DNA of 64,000 nt from Pseudooceanicola sp. (GTDB lineage Bacteria; Pseudomonadota; Alphaproteobacteria; Rhodobacterales; Rhodobacteraceae): assembly GCF_029213205.1 (NCBI RefSeq), contig NZ_JARGNH010000005.1, positions 62,001 through 126,000 of the forward strand, in the 5' to 3' direction. The translations under genes and the position numbers were made by a program. Shown here in pieces: positions 45,306-53,447 of this stretch. Below the pieces are notes generated by a model. The model had not been told where the DNA came from. It saw only the letters and a program-made list of their open reading frames with translations, and ran no database searches. Every line of letters starts with the position of its first letter. The first letter of the stretch is position 1.

Positions 45306-46157
45306 ATGATCAGCATCTGGCATCAGGGCTTTGTCGATTTTGACCAGGTCCCGATTTATCGAAACAGTTTCGAGGATCATATCACCGCGATCCTTCCCGC
45401 CGACACGCGGATCCGGTTGCATGGGCTGATGCCCGACACTTTCGGGCCCGGTGTCACCCCGATCGACGCGCTGCGCTTTCCCGCTGTCGAGGCATTGCTG
45501 GAGGATCAGATCGTTGCTTCGGCTGAACTGGCCGAAGCCGAGGGGTTTGACGCGGTTGCGATCAATTGTTTTTACGATCCGGGCCTGCGCATCGCGCGCA
45601 GCCTTGTCGGTATCCCGGTGGTCAGCCTGTTCGAAAGCTGCACCCTGACGGCGATGTCTCTGGGCGCGCGCTTTGGGATGCTGGCGCTGAACGGTGATCA
45701 GTGCCGCAAGCACCACGAACTGGTTGCCGCCTATGGGCTGAACGACCGCTTTGCCGGCACCCGTGCCGTCAGCCCCGCCCTGAACGAGGCGATGCTCGAG
45801 GCCGAGGCCGAGGCTGCTGCGCCGGTCATTGCCGGGATTGAGCGCGCCTGCCGTGATCTGGCGCAGTCAGGGGCCGAGGTGATCATTCCCGGTGACGGGG
45901 TGATGAACGATTTCATCTGGCGGCACCGGATTCGCACGTCCGGGGTCGAGTTGCTGGATGCCGCCGCGGTGCTGATGCACCACGCGCGTTACATGGCGCA
46001 GCTTCGCGCCTCGACGGGGCTGGGCGTCAGCCGGGCAGGGCATTATGCAACACCGGCGCGCGCAATGCTGGAGCATTCGCGTGCGCTGCTTGCAGCACGG
46101 CCTGCCCGTGAGGACCGGTTCAGCGGCATTGGCTGGATCGGCGCGACGGTCGAATGA
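45306..46157 (+). CDS. Asp/Glu/hydantoin racemase-fold enzyme with altered catalytic Cys
   Basis: A 283-residue protein of the Asp/Glu racemase superfamily. The first active-site Cys is present (Cys88 in AVAINCFYDPGL, like hydantoin racemase). The second, normally in a G-C-x-G segment, is Asp197 here (IPGDGVM). A one-Cys arrangement is found in non-racemase members such as arylmalonate decarboxylase, though there the remaining Cys is the second one. So racemisation is doubtful. It opens the catabolic cluster, 27 bases ahead of the SDR gene. Confidence 0.8.
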   Translation: MISIWHQGFVDFDQVPIYRNSFEDHITAILPADTRIRLHGLMPDTFGPGVTPIDALRFPAVEALLEDQIVASAELAEAEGFDAVAINCFYDPGLRIARSLVGIPVVSLFESCTLTAMSLGARFGMLALNGDQCRKHHELVAAYGLNDRFAGTRAVSPALNEAMLEAEAEAAAPVIAGIERACRDLAQSGAEVIIPGDGVMNDFIWRHRIRTSGVELLDAAAVLMHHARYMAQLRASTGLGVSRAGHYATPARAMLEHSRALLAARPAREDRFSGIGWIGATVE

Positions 46158-46184
46158 CAGAGATAAATGAATAGGGAGAATACG

Positions 46185-46958
46185 ATGAGATTTGTGGGAA
46201 AAGCAGGGCTGATCACTGCGGCGGCCTCCGGCATGGGCCGCGCCGGGGCGATGCGGATCGCTGCCGAGGGGGGCAAGGTTGCCGTGGTCGATCGAGACGC
46301 CGCCGCCGCCGAGGCCGTGGTGGCCGAGATCACCAAGGCGGGCGGCACCGCCATCGCCATCGCTGCCGATCTGCGTGATCTGGACGTGGCGGCAGGCATC
46401 GTCGCCCAGACGGTCGACACCTTCGGTCAGCTCGATTTCGCCTGGAACCACCTGGGCCATCCTGGCCCCAGCAAGGTCGAGGGTATGGACGAGGATCTGT
46501 TCCAATTGTCCTTTGACATCAACGTCCGCTCGGTCATCGCGACCACGCAGGCGGCGCTCCCCGAGATGCGAAATGCCGGTGGCGGCGCGTTGCTTTATAC
46601 CTCGTCCAGCGCCGGGTTGATCGGGTCGCGCTATTCACCGTCCTATTCGCTGATGAAGCACGGCATCGTCGGCTGGACCAAGGCGCTGGCGCTGAAATAT
46701 GCCGCCGAGAATATCCGTGCGAACGTGGTCTGCCCCGGCTCGATCGACACGCCGATGTTCACCGCTTTTGGTGCGCGCCCCGATCAGGATCCCCGCACCC
46801 CCGAGGAAATTCGCGCGACCACGACCGCAGGCATCCCGATGCGCCGTCTTGGCCAGCCCGAAGAGGTCGGCGCAGCCGCCGCGTTCCTGTTGTCGGGCGA
46901 TGCGTCCTTCATCACCGGGGCGGTCCTGCCGATCGATGGCGGCTTTGTCGCGCAATAA
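46185..46958 (+). CDS. Short-chain dehydrogenase/reductase
   Basis: A 257-residue classical SDR. Cofactor motif is ITAAASGMGRA (residues 10-20), with VVDRD placing Asp at the NAD-preferring position; catalytic Ser141, Tyr154 and Lys158 (SYSLMK) are intact. The usual N-N-A-G is WNHLG here, a variant. C-terminal GQPEEVGAAAAFLLSGDASFITGAVLPIDGG is standard. ATG 46185, behind GGGAG, is preferred to one six codons earlier. It lies 17 bases before the alcohol dehydrogenase gene. Confidence 0.9.
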   Translation: MRFVGKAGLITAAASGMGRAGAMRIAAEGGKVAVVDRDAAAAEAVVAEITKAGGTAIAIAADLRDLDVAAGIVAQTVDTFGQLDFAWNHLGHPGPSKVEGMDEDLFQLSFDINVRSVIATTQAALPEMRNAGGGALLYTSSSAGLIGSRYSPSYSLMKHGIVGWTKALALKYAAENIRANVVCPGSIDTPMFTAFGARPDQDPRTPEEIRATTTAGIPMRRLGQPEEVGAAAAFLLSGDASFITGAVLPIDGGFVAQ

Positions 46959-46974
46959 TAGAAGAGTGACCGAC

Positions 46975-48111
46975 ATGAAAACCAAGGCCATCGTTCTGCG
47001 AGACCTCGCTCTGCCCCGTCCCTATACCGACAGTCAGCCGTTGCGGATCGAGGAGGTCACGCTGATGCCACCAGCCCCGACCGACCTGGTCGTTCAGGTT
47101 TCGGGCGCGGGTCTGTGCCATTCCGACCTCTCGGTCATCAATGGCACGCGCGGTCGCGATGTGCCGATGGTGCTGGGTCACGAAGGCGCGGGCGTCGTGG
47201 TCGAGGTCGGCGCGGCGATCACTGACGTCAAGGTCGGCGACCCGGTGGTGTTCCAGTTCTCGGTTTCCTGCGGGCGTTGCCGCAACTGCCTGGGCGGGCG
47301 GCCACAAATCTGCGAAGAGGCCCCGAAAGCCCGCGCCAAGGGCGAGCTGATCTCGGGCGGGTCGCGCCTGCGCGACGGCGACGGCAAGGTTCTGCGGCAT
47401 CAGGCCGGAGTCTCGTGTTTCGCTGAATATTCGGTGGTCAATCGCGGTTCTGTCGTGGTGATCGACGACTCGATCGCGCCCGAGGATGCGGCAATCTTTG
47501 GCTGTGCCGTGATGACCGGCGTCGGCGCGCTGGTGAATACTGCGAAGATTGCGCCGGGACAGAGCGTGGCGATCTTCGGCATGGGCGGCGTCGGGCTCTG
47601 CGGGTTGATGGGGGCCAAGGTCTCGGGCGCCCAGGTGATCATCGCCGTCGATCTCGATGACCACAAACTGACCAAGGCGCGTGCCCTTGGCGCGACCTAC
47701 ACCTTCAACGCCCGCGATCCCGAGCTTGTCGAAAAGGTCAGGGACCTGACCGGCGGCGGCGTCGACGTGGCCGTCGAACTGGCCGGGGCGGTGGCCGCGA
47801 TGGAAAGCGCCTATGCCATCACCGTGCGCGGCGGGCGGCTGGTCACGGCGGGGCTTTCACCGATCGGGGCCAAATTCGCCTTTGAACACGGTGATCTGGT
47901 GAGCAATGAAAAGGCGATCATCGGCAGCTACATGGGCTCTTGCGTTCCGGTCCGCGACATCCCGCGCTTTCTGGCGATGTATCGCAGTGGCGCGCTGCCG
48001 GTGAACCAGCTAATCGACAGCAAGATCGGCTTTGCCGACATGAATGCAGGCTTTGAGAAACTGGCGGCAGGCGAGGCCTTGCGGCAGATCCTCGTGCCAG
48101 CGTTAGGCTGA
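46975..48111 (+). CDS. Zinc-dependent alcohol dehydrogenase, class III-like
   Basis: A 378-residue medium-chain zinc dehydrogenase. Catalytic zinc ligands: Cys in GLCHSDL near residue 46 and His in LGHEGAG near 69; structural zinc set CGRCRNCLGGRPQIC near 98-112 is complete. NAD site is FGMGGVGLCGLMGAK near 199-213. It resembles NDMA-type/ formaldehyde-like bacterial alcohol dehydrogenases. It should oxidise an alcohol intermediate of the cluster; the aldehyde dehydrogenase downstream could take the product. Confidence 0.92.
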   Translation: MKTKAIVLRDLALPRPYTDSQPLRIEEVTLMPPAPTDLVVQVSGAGLCHSDLSVINGTRGRDVPMVLGHEGAGVVVEVGAAITDVKVGDPVVFQFSVSCGRCRNCLGGRPQICEEAPKARAKGELISGGSRLRDGDGKVLRHQAGVSCFAEYSVVNRGSVVVIDDSIAPEDAAIFGCAVMTGVGALVNTAKIAPGQSVAIFGMGGVGLCGLMGAKVSGAQVIIAVDLDDHKLTKARALGATYTFNARDPELVEKVRDLTGGGVDVAVELAGAVAAMESAYAITVRGGRLVTAGLSPIGAKFAFEHGDLVSNEKAIIGSYMGSCVPVRDIPRFLAMYRSGALPVNQLIDSKIGFADMNAGFEKLAAGEALRQILVPALG

Positions 48112-48197
48112 CAATTTGTTATGGTATGGGGATCTTGGCGTTGGTTTTCGACGCCACCCTGCCATGGCATGCCAGTCAGAACTGACAGGAGGATGCA

Positions 48198-49358
48198 ATG
48201 ACCGATACCCCCAAACTATTTACCCCGCTGACATTGCGTGGCGTGACCTTGCGCAATCGCATCGCGGTATCGCCGATGGCCATGTATCGTGCCGAAGACG
48301 GATATCCGACCGACTTTCATCGCACCCATTACGGAAAGTTCGGCATGGGCGGCGCAGGGCTGGTCTTTGTCGAGGAGACCGCCGTCACCCGCACCGGCCG
48401 GATCACCAATGGTTGCCTGGGCCTGTGGAACGATAACCAGACCGAAGCCTATCGTCCGATCGCCGCGCAATTGCGCGATCAGGGCGCGGTATCCTGCATG
48501 CAGATCGCTCATGGCGGGCGCAAGTCCAGCGCGCAGCGGGCGTGGGAGGGCAACGGCCCGCTTACCGCCGAGAACCTGGCCAATGGTGACGAGCAATGGA
48601 CGCCCGTCGCGCCTTCGGACAATCCGTTCTCGGCCGGATGGCCGGTGCCGGAGCCGCTGGACCGCGCCGGGATGGACACCATCCGTGACGCCTTTGTCGC
48701 CAGTTGCCTGCGGGCGCTGGAGGCCGGGTTCGACATGGTCGAGCTGCATATGGCGCATGGCTATCTGCTGCAAAGCTTCCTGTCGCCGCTGGCCAACAAG
48801 CGCACCGATGACTATGGCGGATCGCTGGAAAACCGTATGCGCTTTCCGGTCGAGGTCGCCACGGCGGTGCGCAAGGCGCTGCCCGACGATGTGCCATTGC
48901 TGGCCCGGATCTCGGCCACCGACTGGATCGATGGGGGCTGGCAGATGGACGACAGTGTTGCACTCGCCAAGGCGTTGGAAGGCGCGGGTGTCGACCTGAT
49001 CGATTGTTCTTCGGGCGGCAACCTGGAAAAGGGCGCGACCAATTCCAACCTGACCCGCAGCCCCGGCTATCAAGCACCCTTCGCCGCACGCATCCGCGCC
49101 GAAACCGGTCTGAAGTCGCAGGCGGTCGGGCTGATCCGCACACCGGAACTGGCCGAGCAACTGCTGCAGGATGGCGCCGCCGATATTATCGCACTTGGGC
49201 GGCAGATGCTGTTCAACCCGTTCTGGGCGCATCACGCCGCCGAACATTTCGGCGTCACCGGTCATTTTGAGAACTGGCCAAAACCCTATGCCTGGTGGTT
49301 GGACAAATGGTCCGCCGGCCTGCGCAGCATGGGAGAGGAGCCCCTTGCCCATGGCTAG
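48198..49358 (+). CDS. Old Yellow Enzyme-family NADH:flavin oxidoreductase (YqjM-like, Cys replaced by Ala)
   Basis: A 386-residue FMN enzyme of OYE class III. The barrel motifs are clear: MQIAHGGRKSSAQRAW near 97, and FDMVELHMAHGYLLQSFLSPLANKRTDDYGGSLENR near 176-211, containing the substrate-binding His pair. The N-terminal SPMxMY motif has Ala28 where YqjM-type ene-reductases have a redox-tuning Cys. Likely reduces an activated C=C bond (enone or enoate). Start ATG follows GACAGGAGG. The last eight bases overlap the next gene. Confidence 0.9.
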   Translation: MTDTPKLFTPLTLRGVTLRNRIAVSPMAMYRAEDGYPTDFHRTHYGKFGMGGAGLVFVEETAVTRTGRITNGCLGLWNDNQTEAYRPIAAQLRDQGAVSCMQIAHGGRKSSAQRAWEGNGPLTAENLANGDEQWTPVAPSDNPFSAGWPVPEPLDRAGMDTIRDAFVASCLRALEAGFDMVELHMAHGYLLQSFLSPLANKRTDDYGGSLENRMRFPVEVATAVRKALPDDVPLLARISATDWIDGGWQMDDSVALAKALEGAGVDLIDCSSGGNLEKGATNSNLTRSPGYQAPFAARIRAETGLKSQAVGLIRTPELAEQLLQDGAADIIALGRQMLFNPFWAHHAAEHFGVTGHFENWPKPYAWWLDKWSAGLRSMGEEPLAHG

Positions 49359-50241
49359 CTTGCGAATCGGCACCCTGCGCATCGATCTGGTGACGGAAAT
49401 CCGCCACCGGATGATGCCGCTCGGGTTCCTGTTCAACGATCTGACCCGCGCCGAGGCCGAACGCAACTTCGACTGGCTGGGCCCCGAGTTCATCGACCGC
49501 GAGTCGTTGGATGTCGGCATGGCCTTTCAGGCCTTCGTGATCCGCGCCCATGGCCGGACGATTCTGGTCGATACCTGCAACGGCAATCACAAACAGCGCC
49601 CGACCGCGCCGTGGCAGCATGACTTGCGGGCGCATGACTTCATGCGCTCGTTGGCGGGGCTTGGCCTGGCGCCTGGCGATATCGACATGGTTCTGTGCAC
49701 GCATCTGCATTGTGATCACGTCGGTTGGAATACCCGGCTGGTGGATGGCCGATGGGTGCCGACATTCCCGAACGCCCGCTATGTGATGAACCGCGCCGAA
49801 TACGATCATTATGCCGCGCGCTTTGCCACGGAAGAAAGCACCGCGGTCAATCATGGTGCGTTCGAGGACAGTGTTTTGCCCGTCGTCAATGCAGGCCTTG
49901 CGGATTTCGTCGATGCCGATCACCGTGTCCTTCATGAGATCGAGGAAGAGGTGTTTCTGCGCCCGTCGCCGGGCCATTCCTTTGGCCATTGCTGCATCTA
50001 TGCCCGTGCCGGGCAGGCCGAGGCGATCGTGACCGGTGACCTCGTTCACCACCCGATCCAGTTCGACCTGCCAGACCTGCACATGCGTGCCGATCTCGAT
50101 CCTGACTTGGCGGTGCAAAGCCGCCGCCGCGTGATGGAATATTGCGCCGGCAGCGGGGCCTTCCTGCTGGCTGGCCATATCCCGTTCTGGTCGATGGCCC
50201 AGGTCGAGGCCAAGGGCAGTGCCTTCAGGTTGGCAATCTAA
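49351..50241 (+). CDS. Metallo-beta-lactamase-fold hydrolase
   Basis: A 296-residue MBL-fold enzyme. Metal motif H118-x-H120-x-D122-H123 in CTHLHCDHVGW, later His in SPGHSFGHCC near 212 and Asp in VTGDLVHHP near 229, and His near AGHIPFWS 270. Length and sequence fit AttM/AiiA-like lactonases or related esterases, so it may open a lactone in the pathway. Its ATG overlaps the OYE gene's stop by eight bases; a longer frame upstream was rejected as it lies inside that gene. Confidence 0.88.
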   Translation: MASLRIGTLRIDLVTEIRHRMMPLGFLFNDLTRAEAERNFDWLGPEFIDRESLDVGMAFQAFVIRAHGRTILVDTCNGNHKQRPTAPWQHDLRAHDFMRSLAGLGLAPGDIDMVLCTHLHCDHVGWNTRLVDGRWVPTFPNARYVMNRAEYDHYAARFATEESTAVNHGAFEDSVLPVVNAGLADFVDADHRVLHEIEEEVFLRPSPGHSFGHCCIYARAGQAEAIVTGDLVHHPIQFDLPDLHMRADLDPDLAVQSRRRVMEYCAGSGAFLLAGHIPFWSMAQVEAKGSAFRLAI

Positions 50242-50365
50242 CCCCGAGGCAAACAGAAAGTTTGGCAACGGCAATTTTTCACCAGTGTGCCGGACCTTTC
50301 CAACAAGGCAACCATTCCAGCAATTCAAAGAAAAGTTCGCCAGTGAAAGCGACTAGGGGAGAAAC

Positions 50366-50911
50366 ATGAACCTTATCGAGGCCATAGTGGGCCGCGCGTC
50401 CAAGATACTTCTCTTCGTCGCGACGCTCTGTATCGCGGCGATGATGCTGCATGTCTGCCTGGACGTTCTGGCGGACAATTTCATTGGTCGACCGATAGCC
50501 GGAACCGCTGAGATCGTGGCGTTCTACTATATGACCGGCGCCGTCTTCCTGCCGCTGCCCTATGTCGAGATGCGAAACGAGGCGATCTTTGTCGACCTGT
50601 TCTTCAACATGGGCGGCAAGCGTGCCAAGCGCATCATGCTGGGCTTGGCCTATCTGGCGCAGGCCATTTTCTTTGTCATTCTGGGCTGGCAGACCGGCAC
50701 CGACGCCATCGCCGCCTTTCTCAAGGGCGAGGTGGTCGAGGCGCAGATCAACGTGATGATCTGGCCTGGCCGGTTCTTCCTGCCGCTGGCCTTCCTGCTG
50801 GCCGGTGTCATCAGCATGCTGATGCTGCTGCGCGTGCTGTTCAAGCCTGGCTTTGACCCCGAGGAAACCTTGCACGGCGAAGATCACCTTGGCGGAGGGC
50901 GTGCAGCATGA
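50366..50911 (+). CDS. dctQ: TRAP transporter small membrane subunit
   Basis: A 181-residue DctQ-type membrane protein with four predicted helices. Family features: a membrane-entry ASKILLFVATLCIAAMMLHVCLDVL, followed by IAGTAEIVAFYYMTGAVFLPLPYVE, and the usual cytoplasmic loop. It joins DctM and DctP in a sodium-driven organic-acid uptake system. The start overlaps nothing upstream (125-base gap); it overlaps dctM by four bases (ATGA), standard for TRAP operons. Confidence 0.9.
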   Translation: MNLIEAIVGRASKILLFVATLCIAAMMLHVCLDVLADNFIGRPIAGTAEIVAFYYMTGAVFLPLPYVEMRNEAIFVDLFFNMGGKRAKRIMLGLAYLAQAIFFVILGWQTGTDAIAAFLKGEVVEAQINVMIWPGRFFLPLAFLLAGVISMLMLLRVLFKPGFDPEETLHGEDHLGGGRAA

Positions 50912-52224
50912 TGGGTCTCGATCGTCTCGAAATCGGTATCGCGGGCGTTGTCGTCGCGCTGATCCTGATTGCCATGCGGGTGCAGATCGGTGCGGTGCTG
51001 GGCATCGTCGCCTTCGTCGGCATCGCCATGATCACTTCGATGAAAGCGGCCTGGGGCATCGTCACCGCCCTGCCGCATAACTTCGTCTCGGACTGGAGCC
51101 TGTCCGCCGTGCCGATGTTCCTATTGATGGGATATATTGCGGCGCGTTCTGGGCTGACCAACGACATCTTTGCCTCGGCGCGGATTCTGATCGGCCGGGT
51201 GCCGGGCGGGCTGGCTTCGTCCACTGTTGTCGCCTCGGCGATCTTTGCCTCGGCCTCGGGGTCCTCGGTCGCAACGGCGGCGGCTTTCAGTCGGATTGCG
51301 GTGCCCGAGATGCTGAAGGCGGGCTATGCGCCGTCATTGGCGACCGGCGCGGTGGCGGCCTCGGGCACGCTTGGCTCGCTGATCCCGCCTTCGGTGCTGA
51401 TGATCCTTTTCGGCATCTTCACCGACACCTCGATCGGCGGGCTGTTCGTGGCCGGCGTGATCCCGGGGATCCTGTCCGCCGTGGCCTATATCGCGATGAT
51501 CACCATTCGGGCCTGGCGCACCCCGTCGCTCGCCCCGCGTGAAACCGCAACCTTTACCCGCGCCGAGCGCATGGCCGCCTTTCGCGATATCTGGCCCCTG
51601 CCGGTGCTGATCCTCGGCGTCCTTGGCGGCATGTTCGCCGGGCTGTTCTCACCGACCGAGGGCGGGGCCATCGGTGCCGGGCTGGCCGCCCTGATCGCCC
51701 TGGCCCGTGGCGCGCTGAATCGCGAGGCGATCAAGCAGGCCTTGATCGAAACCGCCGTCGGCACCTCGACGATCTTCATCATCGCCATCGGCGCCTCGAT
51801 GTTCGCGGCCTTCATGGGCCTCTCGACCCTGCCGAATTCGCTGGCGAACCTGATGCTCAGCTATGTCTCGTCGCCGGTCGCGGTGATCGCCTGCCTGGCG
51901 GTGCTGTTCGTGATCCTGGGCATGTTCGTCGACGGTATCTCACTGCTGTTGCTGACCGTGCCGATCATCCTGCCGGTGCTGACCAATCTCGGCATCGACA
52001 TGATCTGGTTCGGGATCATCACCATCAAGCTGCTGGAGATTGGCCTGATCACCCCGCCGGTCGGGATGAATGTCTACGTCATCAAGAGCGCACTCGGCCG
52101 CACGGTATCGCTGGCTGAGATTTTCAAGGGCGCGTTCTGGTTCATCGCGATGGACCTGATCACCCTCAGTCTGCTGATCGCCTTTCCCGCACTTTCGCTG
52201 TTCCTGCCGAGCCTCATGAACTGA
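50908..52224 (+). CDS. dctM: TRAP transporter large membrane subunit
   Basis: A 438-residue DctM-type permease with about 12 membrane segments. Signature stretches are GLVASSTVVASAIFASASGSSVATAAAFSRI-like (residues ~92-125), ASGTLGSLIPPSVLMILFGIFTDTSIGGLFVAGVIPG near 145 and LLTVPIILPVLTNLGIDMIWFG near 345. This subunit carries the substrate across the inner membrane using the sodium gradient. It lies four bases over dctQ and 35 bases ahead of dctP. Confidence 0.95.
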   Translation: MMGLDRLEIGIAGVVVALILIAMRVQIGAVLGIVAFVGIAMITSMKAAWGIVTALPHNFVSDWSLSAVPMFLLMGYIAARSGLTNDIFASARILIGRVPGGLASSTVVASAIFASASGSSVATAAAFSRIAVPEMLKAGYAPSLATGAVAASGTLGSLIPPSVLMILFGIFTDTSIGGLFVAGVIPGILSAVAYIAMITIRAWRTPSLAPRETATFTRAERMAAFRDIWPLPVLILGVLGGMFAGLFSPTEGGAIGAGLAALIALARGALNREAIKQALIETAVGTSTIFIIAIGASMFAAFMGLSTLPNSLANLMLSYVSSPVAVIACLAVLFVILGMFVDGISLLLLTVPIILPVLTNLGIDMIWFGIITIKLLEIGLITPPVGMNVYVIKSALGRTVSLAEIFKGAFWFIAMDLITLSLLIAFPALSLFLPSLMN

Positions 52225-52259
52225 GTCGGCCCCATTACGACAAACCGAGGAGGACCCTG

Positions 52260-53381
52260 ATGACCCTGATGAAACTCAAAGGCGCGGTTGCCGCACTGGC
52301 CTTGCTGCCCGCGATGGCGCAAGCCGAAAATTACACCGCCGCCGTGACCTGGAACGACCTGCACGCGATCACGATGAACCATTTCGTCAACTTTGCCAAA
52401 TATGTGAAGGACGCCACCAACGGCGAGATCAACTTCGAGGTCTATACCAACTCGTCCCTGCTGCCGCCGCGCTCGGCGCTCAAAGGCACTGCCGATGGCA
52501 TCGCTCAATATAGCCATGTCACCGGCGCTTATGTGCCGGCCGACCTGCCGCTGGACAATGTGCTGAATGACATCGCCTTCAACGCCGACGACCAGCTGGC
52601 CGTCACTTTTGCTCAGACCGAGATGAAGGCGCTGCACCCCAAGATGCAGGCGGAATACAAGAAGAATGGCGTGGTCTTTTCCGCCAGCTATTCGACCAAC
52701 CCCTATCTCTACATCTGCGCCACGCCGATCCGCACCGTAGAAGATCTGAAGGGCAAGAAGATCCGCACCGGCAGCACCGCACAGGTGAACTGGGTCAAGG
52801 CCACCGGCGGCACCGCCGTGTCGGTTCCGGCGACCGAGATGTACACGGGCCTGCAACGCGGATCGGTCGATTGCGCCCTGGGCGATGCGACCTTCATGAC
52901 CACCAGCTTCAAGTTGCAGGAGGTGGCCAAGGCTTCGACCACCCTCGGGCTTGGCACCCACACCTCGGGCGGCAACTTCTTCAATGCCGATTTCTGGCAG
53001 TCGATCACGCCGGAGCAACGCCGCGTGCTGCTGGATCAAGCTTCGCAGACCTTTGTCGAGCTTGCGATTGACTGGAAAAATCGCGGCGACGAGGCCCTGG
53101 CCGAAGCGAAATCGAACGGTGTCGAGATCATCGAACCGGATGAGACGCTGAAGGCGGCGCTGGCCGACTTCCGCGCCGATCTGGCCAAAACCATGCCTAA
53201 GGTTGCGATGGAAGAGCGCAAGGTCGAGGATCCGACCGACCTGCTGGACGCCTATGCCGCAGCCGTGGACAAATACAAGAGCCTGCTGGAGGGCGTGGAC
53301 CGCACCGACGCCGCCGCTCTGCGCAAAATCGCGGATGCAGAGATCTATTCCAAGATCGACGTGACCACTTACGGGATGTGA
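52260..53381 (+). CDS. dctP: TRAP transporter periplasmic solute-binding protein
   Basis: A 373-residue DctP/TAXI-type binding protein with a signal peptide (MKLKGAVAALALLPAMAQA), then a mature chain with LRGKKIRTGSTAQVNWVKATGGTAVSVPATEMYTGLQRGSVDC near 165-205, containing the Arg that binds carboxylates in DctP proteins. It therefore most likely binds an organic acid. ATG at 52260 follows GAGGAG; an ATG nine bases later is possible. A strong terminator follows, closing the transporter operon. Confidence 0.93.
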   Translation: MTLMKLKGAVAALALLPAMAQAENYTAAVTWNDLHAITMNHFVNFAKYVKDATNGEINFEVYTNSSLLPPRSALKGTADGIAQYSHVTGAYVPADLPLDNVLNDIAFNADDQLAVTFAQTEMKALHPKMQAEYKKNGVVFSASYSTNPYLYICATPIRTVEDLKGKKIRTGSTAQVNWVKATGGTAVSVPATEMYTGLQRGSVDCALGDATFMTTSFKLQEVAKASTTLGLGTHTSGGNFFNADFWQSITPEQRRVLLDQASQTFVELAIDWKNRGDEALAEAKSNGVEIIEPDETLKAALADFRADLAKTMPKVAMEERKVEDPTDLLDAYAAAVDKYKSLLEGVDRTDAAALRKIADAEIYSKIDVTTYGM

Positions 53382-53401
53382 TCCCTGCCACGGATTGAAT
53401 G

Positions 53402-53440
53402 GGGCCGCGCCGGATATCCGACGCGGCCCTTTCTTGTTTC
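53402..53440 (+). terminator. Terminator of the TRAP operon
   Basis: GGGCCGCG pairs with CGCGGCCC (53402-53409, 53422-53429) and CGGAT with ATCCG inside (53411-53420), a 13-base-pair stem with one mismatch, followed by TTTCTTGTTT. It is oriented for dctP; the minus-strand hydrolase gene ends eight bases beyond. Confidence 0.85.
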
Positions 53441-53447
53441 GCGTTGC

